DNA from: Bacteroidaceae bacterium
GTDB taxonomy: Bacteria; Bacteroidota; Bacteroidia; Bacteroidales; Bacteroidaceae
NCBI GenBank assembly: GCA_017469525.1
Contig: JAFUGG010000051.1
Coordinates: forward strand, 1 to 45,624
Length of the DNA stretch: 45,624 nt
Direction: 5' to 3'
A program made the position numbers and the translations under genes. The notes under the pieces are model-generated. The model searched no databases, was not told the origin of the DNA, and was given only the letters and a program-made list of their open reading frames with translations. The stretch's first letter is position 1, and each line of letters opens with the position of its first letter. Shown piece by piece: positions 32,641-40,493 of the stretch.

Positions 32641-33273
32641 TCATCCTTTGGCTGTCAACGTTTGTAGATGCGCAACGTACTTGCCGATGATGTCGAACTC
32701 TATGTTGACCACCGAACCGGGTTTGATGGCATGGAAGTTCGTGTTATCGAAGGTGTAAGGGATGATGCAGACCTGGAAGGTATTGCTTGTGGGACGGCAT
32801 ACGGTGAGGCTTACGCCGTTGACCGTCACGCTGCCTTTGTCCACGGTAAAGTATCCGTGCCGAACCATTTCCTTTGTGCTCTCGTACTGGAAGGTGTATT
32901 GGTGGCTGCCCTGCTGGTCCTCCACGGCGATGCAGGTGGCTGTCTGATCCACATGTCCCTGAACAATGTGTCCGTCCAGGCGGCCGTTCATCAGCATGGA
33001 ACGTTCCACGTTCACCTCGTCGCCCACTTGGAGCAGGCCGAGGTTGCTGCGTTCCAGCGTCTCACGCATGGCTGTGACGGTGTAGGTAGGGACCCCCCGA
33101 CCCCCTTCAGGGGGCGAAAGACGCACGACAGTGAGGCAAACGCCGTTGTGAGCAATGCTTTGGTCGATGCTCAACTCCTCTACAAATGGGCAGGTCAAGG
33201 TCAAGTGGACGTTGTCCTGCTCGTGTTCTATGGCAACAACGCGTGCCATACTTTCTATGATACCGGAAAACAT
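32641..33273 (-). CDS. ribE: Riboflavin synthase alpha chain with repeat-derived loop
   Basis: 210 residues of two lumazine-binding repeats: MFSGIIESMARV, AHNGVCLTVV, VNVERSMLMNGRLDGHIVQGHVD, then the second repeat with VSLTVC and FDNTNF. It dismutates two 6,7-dimethyl-8-ribityllumazine molecules to riboflavin. Between LTVVRL and YTVTAMRETL an extra loop SPPEGGRGVP is present, about seven residues longer than in the E. coli enzyme as I remember it. The loop coincides with a G-rich palindrome (33089-33117). It is the first gene of the ribE-amylase-esterase-folA-thyA run. Confidence 0.95.
   Translation of the reverse strand: MFSGIIESMARVVAIEHEQDNVHLTLTCPFVEELSIDQSIAHNGVCLTVVRLSPPEGGRGVPTYTVTAMRETLERSNLGLLQVGDEVNVERSMLMNGRLDGHIVQGHVDQTATCIAVEDQQGSHQYTFQYESTKEMVRHGYFTVDKGSVTVNGVSLTVCRPTSNTFQVCIIPYTFDNTNFHAIKPGSVVNIEFDIIGKYVAHLQTLTAKG
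33089..33117 (-). repeat. G-rich palindromic element inside ribE
   Basis: On the coding strand TCGCCCCCTGAAGGGGG is followed by TCGGGGGGTCCC. It encodes S-P-P-E-G-G-R-G-V-P in frame. It shares the palindrome-plus-purine-tail design of 5832-5862 and 22684-22717. Confidence 0.85.
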
Positions 33274-33325
33274 GAGGGGATTTACTATTTGACTATTTAC
33301 TATTAACGATTTATATTTTCGGGCA

Positions 33326-33356
33326 CAAAGTTATAAAATAAATCTGAAACCACAAA
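33326..33356 (-). promoter_or_regulatory. Promoter of the ribE operon
   Basis: On the minus strand TTTG (33356-33353), a 19-bp spacer and TAACTTTG (33333-33326) match the consensus exactly. It abuts the stop of the upstream DUF4838 gene at 33358, and the ribE ATG is at 33273. Confidence 0.8.
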
Positions 33357-33357
33357 A

Positions 33358-35094
33358 TCATTGCCTTGCTTCGGCTTCGAATTGGCGGAAGAATTCAGCT
33401 TGGTTGCGGCTTTCGCGATGTAGTGCTTTGTATTTCAACATCAAGCTCTTGAGTTCTTCCCATGTTCCGTCCTGCAGAGAGGCTGCCTTGTGGCGCATAC
33501 AATGCAGGTAGAGCGGTTGCATCCTGACGCGGTCCACCTGCTCCTTGAGCCATTCCGTCTCTGCTGCCGACTTCCCTTCTGCCAGGATGGAGAAGGCTTT
33601 CTCGATGAACGCGTCGCTGTAGATTTCGTGGTTCTCGCGGATGTAGATGCCGTAGTGAACGTCTGGCTTGACGAGGCTTTGACATAGGCGGTAGTATTCC
33701 ATGATGTAGGGAGCGGCCTTGCCATAGTAGCCTTTGATGAAGACGTTTACCAGCGAGTCGACATCCTGCGTGGGGTCCCAAAGGAGTTGATTGACCGTCC
33801 AGGCCTTCATCTCGTCGAACTCTGCTCCTGCCGACTGGTATTGTGCTTCCTCGAAGATGCCTATGGCTTTGTTTTCGCCCAGCACCTTGATGTTCGGTCC
33901 CAGCACTTGGAAGTTTGGCCAAGGTGCGATGTACTGTGCGTAATCCACTATGTAGTCCCAGATGAAGAGGTGCGGAGCGAGTTCTGCCCAGCCTCTCAGG
34001 TCGTGCATGAACTTCTCGTTCTGCGGACAGCCTGCGTCGAGGGGATGGGCAAAGCAGCACTCGATGCTGCACAGGCGGATGACGACGTTCTCGCGGGGCT
34101 TGATGCCTGTGGGCGGCTGGCGTGAATACTGATAGGCAAAGGTGCCGACGTACTTGTCGGGAAACTCCTCTTTCACGGCATCGGCCACTTGGTTGACGAA
34201 CCAGACGATGATGCCCGAGTGCCCGCCATACTGGTCTTCGATGGCTTTGCAGCGTTGGCATTGGCAGAACAGGAAGTTGTCGTTCTGCGAGAGGCTGTAG
34301 ATGCGGTAGGCAGGGTTCTTTAGCATGAAGTCCGCAAGCCGTGTCTTGCATATCTCCAGGACGTCGGGGTTGGAGAGGCAGAGCTGTCCGTAGCCGCCGT
34401 AGCGTTTGCCGTCGCGCAGGCAGAAGTATTCGGGATGCGTCTGGAAGAACTCGCTCACGGGAACGAGATGCCCCATGGTGTGAGCTCCCCAGTATGCCTC
34501 GATGTTGCCATACGCGTTGATGTTGGGACTCCATTTCATGTTTTCGCGTGTATGGGCGCTCCACTGCGGCTCGTTCGTGACGACGTAGTAGTTGCTATAG
34601 CGGTAGCCGATGAAGGGTGCTTCGCTATGGTCGAGCCGAGGCAACTGCCAGCTCTTGTATTTTGGCAGGTAGGTACACCTGGGTGTGAACCAGTGGATAC
34701 CCAGCTCACGCTCCAGGAAGGTGAAGACGCCGTACATCGTGCCTCTCTGCGAGCCGCCCCAGATGAGCAGGTCGTGCCCCACGGTCTTGTAGGTGAAGCT
34801 CTCGTCGTCGGCCGCAGGCTTTTGCAATCCCGTCAGGGACGCCGTGCGCTGGTTCCATCCGACGACGATGCTGCGGCCGCTGGCAGCGGTGTCGCTGGTG
34901 ATGGGCAGTCGTGCGCCGCTCATCTGCTCGATGTACTGCTGGAGCTCCCTTGCTGCCGTCTGCTCGGAGGCGGATGCTTCTGCCGAGATGACGATTTGAT
35001 AGTCTGTCTGACCGTCGCGGAACAGCCAGTCTTTTGCGCCTGCCCGTGCGGCGATGAGCAATAGGGCAAGTGATAGGAAATGTCTTGCTTTCAT
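33358..35094 (-). CDS. Secreted DUF4838 protein (glycoside-hydrolase-like)
   Basis: 578 residues with a signal peptide (cleavage near ARAGA). An N-terminal alpha/beta domain (about 25-140, TAARELQQYIEQMSGARLPI) of the type before alpha-glucuronidases precedes a DUF4838 barrel: YGVFTFLERELGIHWFTP, HTMGHLVP, HPEYFCL, SLSQNDNFLFCQCQRC, IWDYIVDYAQY. DUF4838 members are frequent in polysaccharide-degrading loci; substrate unknown. Its ATG is 6 bp after the priA stop, so it probably shares the priA transcript, an odd pairing. Confidence 0.88.
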   Translation of the reverse strand: MKARHFLSLALLLIAARAGAKDWLFRDGQTDYQIVISAEASASEQTAARELQQYIEQMSGARLPITSDTAASGRSIVVGWNQRTASLTGLQKPAADDESFTYKTVGHDLLIWGGSQRGTMYGVFTFLERELGIHWFTPRCTYLPKYKSWQLPRLDHSEAPFIGYRYSNYYVVTNEPQWSAHTRENMKWSPNINAYGNIEAYWGAHTMGHLVPVSEFFQTHPEYFCLRDGKRYGGYGQLCLSNPDVLEICKTRLADFMLKNPAYRIYSLSQNDNFLFCQCQRCKAIEDQYGGHSGIIVWFVNQVADAVKEEFPDKYVGTFAYQYSRQPPTGIKPRENVVIRLCSIECCFAHPLDAGCPQNEKFMHDLRGWAELAPHLFIWDYIVDYAQYIAPWPNFQVLGPNIKVLGENKAIGIFEEAQYQSAGAEFDEMKAWTVNQLLWDPTQDVDSLVNVFIKGYYGKAAPYIMEYYRLCQSLVKPDVHYGIYIRENHEIYSDAFIEKAFSILAEGKSAAETEWLKEQVDRVRMQPLYLHCMRHKAASLQDGTWEELKSLMLKYKALHRESRNQAEFFRQFEAEARQ

Positions 35095-35100
35095 AGTTGT

Positions 35101-37320
35101 CTAGTCTATGTCGTAATATATCTGTGCCGAGCGGTAGCCTGGCATGTTGAGTATCTGCTCCTGAAGGGTGTTGAGTCGTTCTCTGACGGCTGACATGGGG
35201 GCTGATAGCTCCATCTTCAGTATCAGTTTACGGATGTGCATCATCTGTACGCGACTGACCGGCGGTGTGTCCGGGCCGAGTACCCTCTCGCCGAACACCT
35301 GCCTGAGCAGGCTGGCGAAGTCAGTGGAGAGGCTTTCCACGACCTTTTCGTCGCGATGCTTCAGGTAGATGAAGATGACGCGGCAGAAGGGTGGGTAGCG
35401 GAACAATTCGCGTTCCTCGGTCTGCTCTGCGTACATGCCTTCGTAGTCGTGTCTGACCACCATGCCGACGATGCCGTTTCCCGCATCCCTGGTCTGCAGC
35501 ACGACATGGCCTGCAGAACCTTTTCTTCCGGCTCTGCCTGCCACTTGCTCCATGAGTTGGAAAGCCCTTTCATAGCTACGGAAGTCAGGCTGGGCGAGCA
35601 TCGAGTCTGCGGAAAGGATGCCGACCAAGCTGACGCGGTCGAAGTCGAGGCCTTTTGTCACCATCTGTGTGCCGATGAGGATGTCGGTCCGACCCTCCTC
35701 GAAATCGTGGAGAATCTGCTCGTAGTTCTGGCGGGAACGCGTTGTGTCGAGGTCCATACGTGCGATGCGGGCTTTGGGAAGCAGTGCCTGCAGCTGTTCT
35801 TCGATTCGCTCCGTGCCGTAACCGCGGCTGGAGAGGTCGCGCCCCTCGCAGTTCGGGCAGGCGGAAGGTATGTCGTAGGCTGTTCCGCAGTAATGGCAGA
35901 CCATTTGACGGTAGCCGCGGTGGACGGTCAGGCTGACGTCGCACTTCTGGCAACGCGGTGTCCAACCGCAGGCCTTGCACTCCAGCACTGGTGCATAGCC
36001 TCGGCGGTTCTGGAAGAGGATGACCTGCTGATGCTGCTCCAATGCCTTGCGGATGTGTGCAAGCAGTTGCGGGGAAAAGATGCCGCTCATGAGCTTCTTG
36101 CGCTGCATCTCTCCCACGTCGACTACCTCAATGTCGGGCAGGCTTAGGCCGGCATAGCGTGTCTTCAGCGTGACGAGGCCGTACTTGCCGCTGAGTGCGT
36201 TGTGGTAGGACTCAAGACTTGGTGTGGCAGAGCCCAGCAAGGCTTTCGCCCCAGATTGACGTGCCAGAACCAGGGCGGCATTGCGTGCATGGTAGCGCGG
36301 CGCAGGTTCCTGTTGCTTGAACGACGTCTCGTGCTCCTCGTCTATGATTATCAGGCCGAGGCGATGGAAAGGTAGAAACAGGCTGCTTCGCACACCGACC
36401 ACGATGTCGTAGGGTTTCTCGCTGAGCATCTTTTGGTATAGCTCCACCCGTGCCTTGTCGGGATAGCGCGAGTGATAGACGCCGAGACGTGTGCCGAAGA
36501 CGCGTCGCAGACGCTCCGTAAGCTGTGCCGTGAGGACTATCTCGGGCAGCATGAACAGCACTTGCTTTCCCTCGGCAAGTGCCTGCTGCATGAGGTGGAT
36601 GTAGATTTCCGTCTTACCGCTGCTCGTAACGCCGTGAAGCAGACAGACGTCCTTCTCCTGCCATTGTTCCGTGATGCTGTCCATGGCTTCCTGTTGTGCC
36701 TCGGTCAGCACCTCGGCTGCCTTCAGCGGCGACTGCTCGTCGGCCTGCGCGGTTGCTTTCGGCTTATGAGTGCGACGCAGTTCCTCCTTCATCTGCACGG
36801 CACCCTTTTCCAGAAGGCCCTTCACGATGGGAAGGATATTCTTCAGACCCGTTGCCTTCTGCAGGTTGGCCAGTGTCTGTCCCGTCGCCTTGCTCCGCTT
36901 TGTCTTGGGTTGAAGTGCTTGCCAGACCTTCTCCTCGCTTGGCTTCAGTGGCGCATCGGCTTGCCAGTCCTGGTTCGGCAGGATGGTGCTCTCGCTTTCC
37001 AGTTTCAGGCCGGAAGGCAGGGCTGCCTTGAAGACGTCGCCCATCGAGCAAAGATAGTAATCGCTGACCCACTTCCATAGTTGGAGCTGCTTTTGCAGGA
37101 CGATTGGCTCCGTGTCGAGAACCTCGGAGATGGGCTTTGTGGGGTAGGGTGGCGTGTCGTCGTGCAGACGAAGCACGATGGCTGTATAGAATTTCCGAAT
37201 GCCGAAGGGCACGATGACGCGCTGTCCCACCTGAATTTTTGGCTGGCATTCGGGCGGCACGGCATAGGTGAAGGCCTCCTGCAGGGGCAGCGGCACTATG
37301 ACGTCGGCGTATTTCGGCAT
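35101..37320 (-). CDS. priA: Primosomal protein N' (replication restart helicase PriA)
   Basis: About 739 residues. The start ATG at 37320 (MPKYADVIVPLPL) is preferred over an in-frame GTG three codons upstream. An N-terminal DNA-binding domain (about 1-110) is followed by a helicase core: HGVTSSGKTE (Walker A), LIIIDEEHE (Walker B) and QVAGRAGRKGSAG (motif VI). Zinc-binding cysteines lie at CKACGWTPRCQKC and CHYCGT...CPNC. It reloads the replisome at stalled forks. The promoter lies so close that the mRNA leader must be a few nucleotides at most. Confidence 0.97.
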   Translation of the reverse strand: MPKYADVIVPLPLQEAFTYAVPPECQPKIQVGQRVIVPFGIRKFYTAIVLRLHDDTPPYPTKPISEVLDTEPIVLQKQLQLWKWVSDYYLCSMGDVFKAALPSGLKLESESTILPNQDWQADAPLKPSEEKVWQALQPKTKRSKATGQTLANLQKATGLKNILPIVKGLLEKGAVQMKEELRRTHKPKATAQADEQSPLKAAEVLTEAQQEAMDSITEQWQEKDVCLLHGVTSSGKTEIYIHLMQQALAEGKQVLFMLPEIVLTAQLTERLRRVFGTRLGVYHSRYPDKARVELYQKMLSEKPYDIVVGVRSSLFLPFHRLGLIIIDEEHETSFKQQEPAPRYHARNAALVLARQSGAKALLGSATPSLESYHNALSGKYGLVTLKTRYAGLSLPDIEVVDVGEMQRKKLMSGIFSPQLLAHIRKALEQHQQVILFQNRRGYAPVLECKACGWTPRCQKCDVSLTVHRGYRQMVCHYCGTAYDIPSACPNCEGRDLSSRGYGTERIEEQLQALLPKARIARMDLDTTRSRQNYEQILHDFEEGRTDILIGTQMVTKGLDFDRVSLVGILSADSMLAQPDFRSYERAFQLMEQVAGRAGRKGSAGHVVLQTRDAGNGIVGMVVRHDYEGMYAEQTEERELFRYPPFCRVIFIYLKHRDEKVVESLSTDFASLLRQVFGERVLGPDTPPVSRVQMMHIRKLILKMELSAPMSAVRERLNTLQEQILNMPGYRSAQIYYDID

Positions 37321-37328
37321 ATCGGGCA

Positions 37329-37358
37329 CAAAGTTACGAAAAAAAGGCTAAAAGCAAA
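37329..37358 (-). promoter_or_regulatory. priA promoter with almost no leader
   Basis: On the minus strand TTTG (37358-37355), an 18-bp spacer and TAACTTTG (37336-37329) match the consensus. The priA ATG at 37320 is only 8 bp beyond the -7 box, so transcription would begin within a few bases of the start codon. Confidence 0.75.
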
Positions 37359-37418
37359 AGATATTGGCCGAAAAATCGTTGCCTCGATTGAAGAATTCCA
37401 AGTGGCAGGGCTTCCTGG

Positions 37419-37550
37419 TAATTGCTTTGTGGAATATGGCTTTATGGAGCACTGCTTCTGAGTAATTGCTTTGTGGAATATGGCTTTATGGAGCACTGCT
37501 TCTGAGTAATTGCTTTGTGGAATATGGCTTTATGGAATATGGCTTCTTAA
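37419..37550. repeat. 44-bp tandem repeat, about 2.8 copies
   Basis: Units begin at 37419, 37463 and 37507. Each reads TAATTGCTTTGTGGAATATG, then GCTTTATGGA, GCACTGCTTCTGAG. The last unit diverges after the second TTTATGGA. The unit has an internal GAATATGGCTTTATG echo. Confidence 0.9.
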
Positions 37551-37976
37551 GAGATATTCCCCCCTACTTGGCCTTTCTCTTACCCCCTTTTTATTTCCCC
37601 CTACTGGTATATACCGCAGAAGGCCGATTTTTTAACCCCAACCCCAAAGAAAATTTGCTTATTTGTAAAAATCCGAACAAAAAGGCCTCGTTTTGGCATG
37701 AAGTGTATGAAAAAGGGGGAAGCGAGGCGGTGTACTGGAGCTGCAACGTGTTGCGCCCGCATTTATAACGTGTTGCGCCAGAATTTCAAAGCGTTACAAG
37801 TGGATTTCAAGCGTGTTGCAAATCTGCTGGCAGGACTTGCCGAAGCAGTCAGGACTATACATTATTAAATATATTGGAAGTAGCAGAATCAGCCCCTACA
37901 TTCCTTCCGTAATCTGCCATAAGTGCACAGAAAATGTTAAAATGTGCATAATAGGACATGTTTTTAGGCGAAAGTG

Positions 37977-38007
37977 TTGCATATTTGCCCAAAATGTCTT
38001 TACTTTG
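37977..38007 (+). promoter_or_regulatory. Possible acpP promoter
   Basis: TTACTTTG (38000-38007) followed by CACC resembles the -7 element with one mismatch, and TTG at 37977-37979 lies 20 bp upstream. The ATG is at 38059. The TACTTTGCACC form is shared with the GH78 upstream region. Confidence 0.5.
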
Positions 38008-38058
38008 CACCGCGAAATAAATAAATAGAACTAATTGTTAAATCAAAATTAATAAGTT

Positions 38059-38292
38059 ATGTCAGAAATTGAAGCTAAAGTAAAAGAGATTATCGTTGAC
38101 AAGTTGGGTGTTGATGAAGCAGACGTTACCCCCGAAGCATCATTTACAAACGACCTCGGTGCCGACTCTCTGGACACCGTTGAGCTGATTATGGAGTTCG
38201 AGAAGGCTTTCGAGATCACCATTCCCGACGACAAGGCAGAGAAGATCTCTACCGTAGCCGACGCTATCAAATTTATTGAGGAAAACAAGTAA
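38059..38292 (+). CDS. acpP: Acyl carrier protein
   Basis: 77 residues, acidic. The phosphopantetheine attachment site is D-S-L with Ser37 in [15 protein letters not shown]. It carries growing acyl chains in type II fatty acid synthesis. fabF follows after 108 bp filled with AATTCATAATTCAT-type repeats, the usual acpP-fabF order. Confidence 0.98.
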   Translation: MSEIEAKVKEIIVDKLGVDEADVTPEASFTNDLGADSLDTVELIMEFEKAFEITIPDDKAEKISTVADAIKFIEENK

Positions 38293-38302
38293 GAAGCGAT
38301 TC

Positions 38303-38397
38303 ACAATTCATAATTCATAGTTCATAGTGGCTTTCCACGGCAAACGGCTGTTGGTCTGACCCATTATGAATTATGGATTAACAATTATGAATTAGAT
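38303..38397. repeat. AATTCATAATTCATAG / AATTATGAATTATG inverted repeats between acpP and fabF
   Basis: The left half holds ATTCATAATTCATAGTTCAT and the right half ATTATGAATTATGG and AATTATGAATTAG, forming an imperfect inverted repeat. The same string family supplies the coding linker at 8181-8213. Confidence 0.75.
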
Positions 38398-38400
38398 TAC

Positions 38401-39666
38401 ATGGAACTGAAAAGAGTTGTAGTGACAGGCATCGGCGCCGTCACTCCCCTGGGCAACACCGCTGCCGAGACGTGGCAGAACATGCTCGCGGGCGTGAGCG
38501 GAGCTGGCCCTATCACACATTTCGATGCATCCAAGTTCAAGACACAGTTCGCCTGCGAGGTAAAAGACTTCAATCCTGAGCAATTCATCGACAGGAAAGA
38601 GGCTCGCAAGATGGACCCCTATTGCCAGTACGCCTTCTCTGCAGCCGTCATGGCCGTGGAGGACAGCGCTATGGACTTGGAGAAGGTCGACAAGAACCGC
38701 GTGGGCGTCATCTTCGGCGTCGGCATCGGCGGCATGAAGACCTACGAGGAGGAAGTGACGGCCTACGCCAAGACAGCCGACACCATCGGCCCCAAGTTCA
38801 ATCCCTTCTTCGTGCCCAAGATGATAGCCGACATCTGTGCCGGACACATCAGCATCAAGTACGGCTTCCACGGCCCCAACTACATCACTTCGAGCGCCTG
38901 TGCTTCCTCGACCAACGCACTTGCCGACGCCTTCAACCTCATCCGTCTGGGTAAGGCCGACGTCATCGTGAGCGGCGGAGCCGAGGCTGCCATCACGGCA
39001 GCAGGAGTGGGGGGCTTTACTGCAATGCACGCCCTGAGCACCCGTAACGACGAGCCACAAAAGGCAAGCCGCCCCTTCAGTGCCAGTCGCGACGGCTTCG
39101 TCATGGCTGAAGGCAGTGCAGTCCTCGTGCTTGAAGAACTGGAGCATGCCAAGGCTCGCGGTGCCAAGATATATGCCGAGATGGCAGGCGCAGGCATGAG
39201 TGCCGACGCCCATCACATCACAGCGTCCCACCCAGAAGGCCTCGGAGCAAAGCTCGTCATGGAGAACGCCCTCGAGGATGCAGGCATGAAGCCCGCCGAC
39301 ATTGACTACATCAATGTGCACGGCACGTCGACCCCCGTCGGCGACGTCAGCGAGTGCAAGGCCATCCTGGCCGTCTTCGGTCAGCATGCCTACGACCTCA
39401 ACATCAGCAGCACGAAGTCGATGACGGGTCACCTGCTTGGCGCAGCCGGCGCAATAGAGGCTATGGCAAGTGTGATGGCCGTCAAGGAAGACATCGTTCC
39501 GCCCACCATCAACCATGAAGACGGCGACGAGGATTCCGAGATCGACTATAAGTTGAACTTTACCTTCGGCCAGGCACAGAAGCGCACCGTTCGTGCCGCA
39601 CTGAGCAACACGTTTGGCTTCGGAGGTCACAACGCCTGCGTCATCTTTAAGAAGTACGCAGAGTAA
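38401..39666 (+). CDS. fabF: 3-oxoacyl-ACP synthase II
   Basis: 421 residues. The thiolase-fold catalytic triad is present: Cys167 in SSACASST, His in VHGTSTPVGD, and His in GHLLGAAGA. KSMTGH and FGFGGHN are the expected C-terminal motifs. It condenses acyl-ACP with malonyl-ACP in fatty acid elongation. acpP lies upstream and rnc starts 5 bp after its stop. Confidence 0.98.
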   Translation: MELKRVVVTGIGAVTPLGNTAAETWQNMLAGVSGAGPITHFDASKFKTQFACEVKDFNPEQFIDRKEARKMDPYCQYAFSAAVMAVEDSAMDLEKVDKNRVGVIFGVGIGGMKTYEEEVTAYAKTADTIGPKFNPFFVPKMIADICAGHISIKYGFHGPNYITSSACASSTNALADAFNLIRLGKADVIVSGGAEAAITAAGVGGFTAMHALSTRNDEPQKASRPFSASRDGFVMAEGSAVLVLEELEHAKARGAKIYAEMAGAGMSADAHHITASHPEGLGAKLVMENALEDAGMKPADIDYINVHGTSTPVGDVSECKAILAVFGQHAYDLNISSTKSMTGHLLGAAGAIEAMASVMAVKEDIVPPTINHEDGDEDSEIDYKLNFTFGQAQKRTVRAALSNTFGFGGHNACVIFKKYAE

Positions 39667-39670
39667 GGCC

Positions 39671-40456
39671 GTGTCTGCCGAGAACCTGATAGACGCGATA
39701 AGGCTTCCTTTCCGCAAGGACAAGGAGCTTTGTCGCGCTTTTCGTGATATGCTGGGCTTCTATCCCCACAAGATAAGCCTCTACCAGGAAGCCCTGATGC
39801 ACAAGTCCATGCTCGCCCACGCCAAAGGCGGTGCGCCTCTCAACAACGAACGACTCGAGTTCCTGGGCGACGCCGTGCTCGACGCCGTGGTAGGCGAGAT
39901 AGTCTTCCACCACTTCCCAAAGAAGCGGGAAGGCTTCCTCACCAATACCCGGAGCAAAATCGTGCAGCGAGAATCGCTTGGCCGACTCGCAACGGAGATA
40001 GGCCTCGACAAGCTCATCCGCCAGCACGACCACAATCATACCCACAACAGCTACCTTGCCGGCAACGCCTTCGAAGCCCTCGTCGGAGCCATCTACCTCG
40101 ACCGCGGCTACGGCCACTGCAAGACCTTCATCCGCAAGAAGATAATGCGCCAACTCATCAACATCGACAAGCTGGCCTATCAGGAAGTGAACTTCAAGAG
40201 CAAGCTGCTGGAGTGGTGCCAGAAACACAAAGCCTCGCTCGAGTATGTCTTGCTCAATGAGACAAAGACAGAGGACGGCTCCCCGCTCTTCAATACAAAA
40301 GTGGTCATTAATGGACGCGAATGTGCTCGCGGCAAAGGCTATTCGAAGAAGGAGAGCCACCAGAAAGCAAGCCGCAATGCCCTGCATCACCTCAAGCACG
40401 ACCGAAAACTGTACGAAGAGTTGACGAGTAAACGTATCGGCGAACAAACGAGTTGA
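39671..40456 (+). CDS. rnc: Ribonuclease III
   Basis: 261 residues from a GTG at 39671 (V-S-A-E-N-L-I-D). An in-frame ATG at 39614 lies inside fabF and would add residues unlike the family, so the GTG is preferred. The RNase III signature NERLEFLGDAVLDAVV and a second acidic motif NAFEALVGAIYLD are intact. The C-terminal double-stranded-RNA-binding domain (about 185-250) ends with KGYSKKESHQKASRNAL. It processes rRNA and other structured RNAs. Order acpP-fabF-rnc is common in Bacteroidales. Confidence 0.95.
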   Translation: MSAENLIDAIRLPFRKDKELCRAFRDMLGFYPHKISLYQEALMHKSMLAHAKGGAPLNNERLEFLGDAVLDAVVGEIVFHHFPKKREGFLTNTRSKIVQRESLGRLATEIGLDKLIRQHDHNHTHNSYLAGNAFEALVGAIYLDRGYGHCKTFIRKKIMRQLINIDKLAYQEVNFKSKLLEWCQKHKASLEYVLLNETKTEDGSPLFNTKVVINGRECARGKGYSKKESHQKASRNALHHLKHDRKLYEELTSKRIGEQTS

Positions 40457-40493
40457 CAGGTAATCAAGTTGAAAACTTTAGAAGCAATAAACC

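Larger units (their letters stand above)
37330..38058. other. 729-bp gene-free region between priA and acpP
   Basis: Divergent spacer. It holds the priA promoter, a 44-bp tandem repeat (37419-37550), a G/A-rich stretch, a cluster of GTGTTGC motifs (37745-37825) and the acpP promoter. Short open frames over the repeat were not called. Confidence 0.75.

Noticed and set aside
33395..34564. 389-codon minus-strand open frame overlapping the DUF4838 gene
   Set aside because: Alternative frame of a clearly recognised gene; Arg/Pro/His-rich composition.
37296..37496. 66-codon open frame over the 44-bp repeats
   Set aside because: Its peptide simply repeats the tandem unit and overlaps the priA promoter.
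39614..39670. ATG start for rnc inside fabF
   Set aside because: The added residues do not resemble RNase III; the GTG at 39671 gives the expected N-terminus.
38392..39723. 443-codon minus-strand open frame
   Set aside because: Exact antisense of fabF; Val/His/Cys-rich composition typical of shadow frames.
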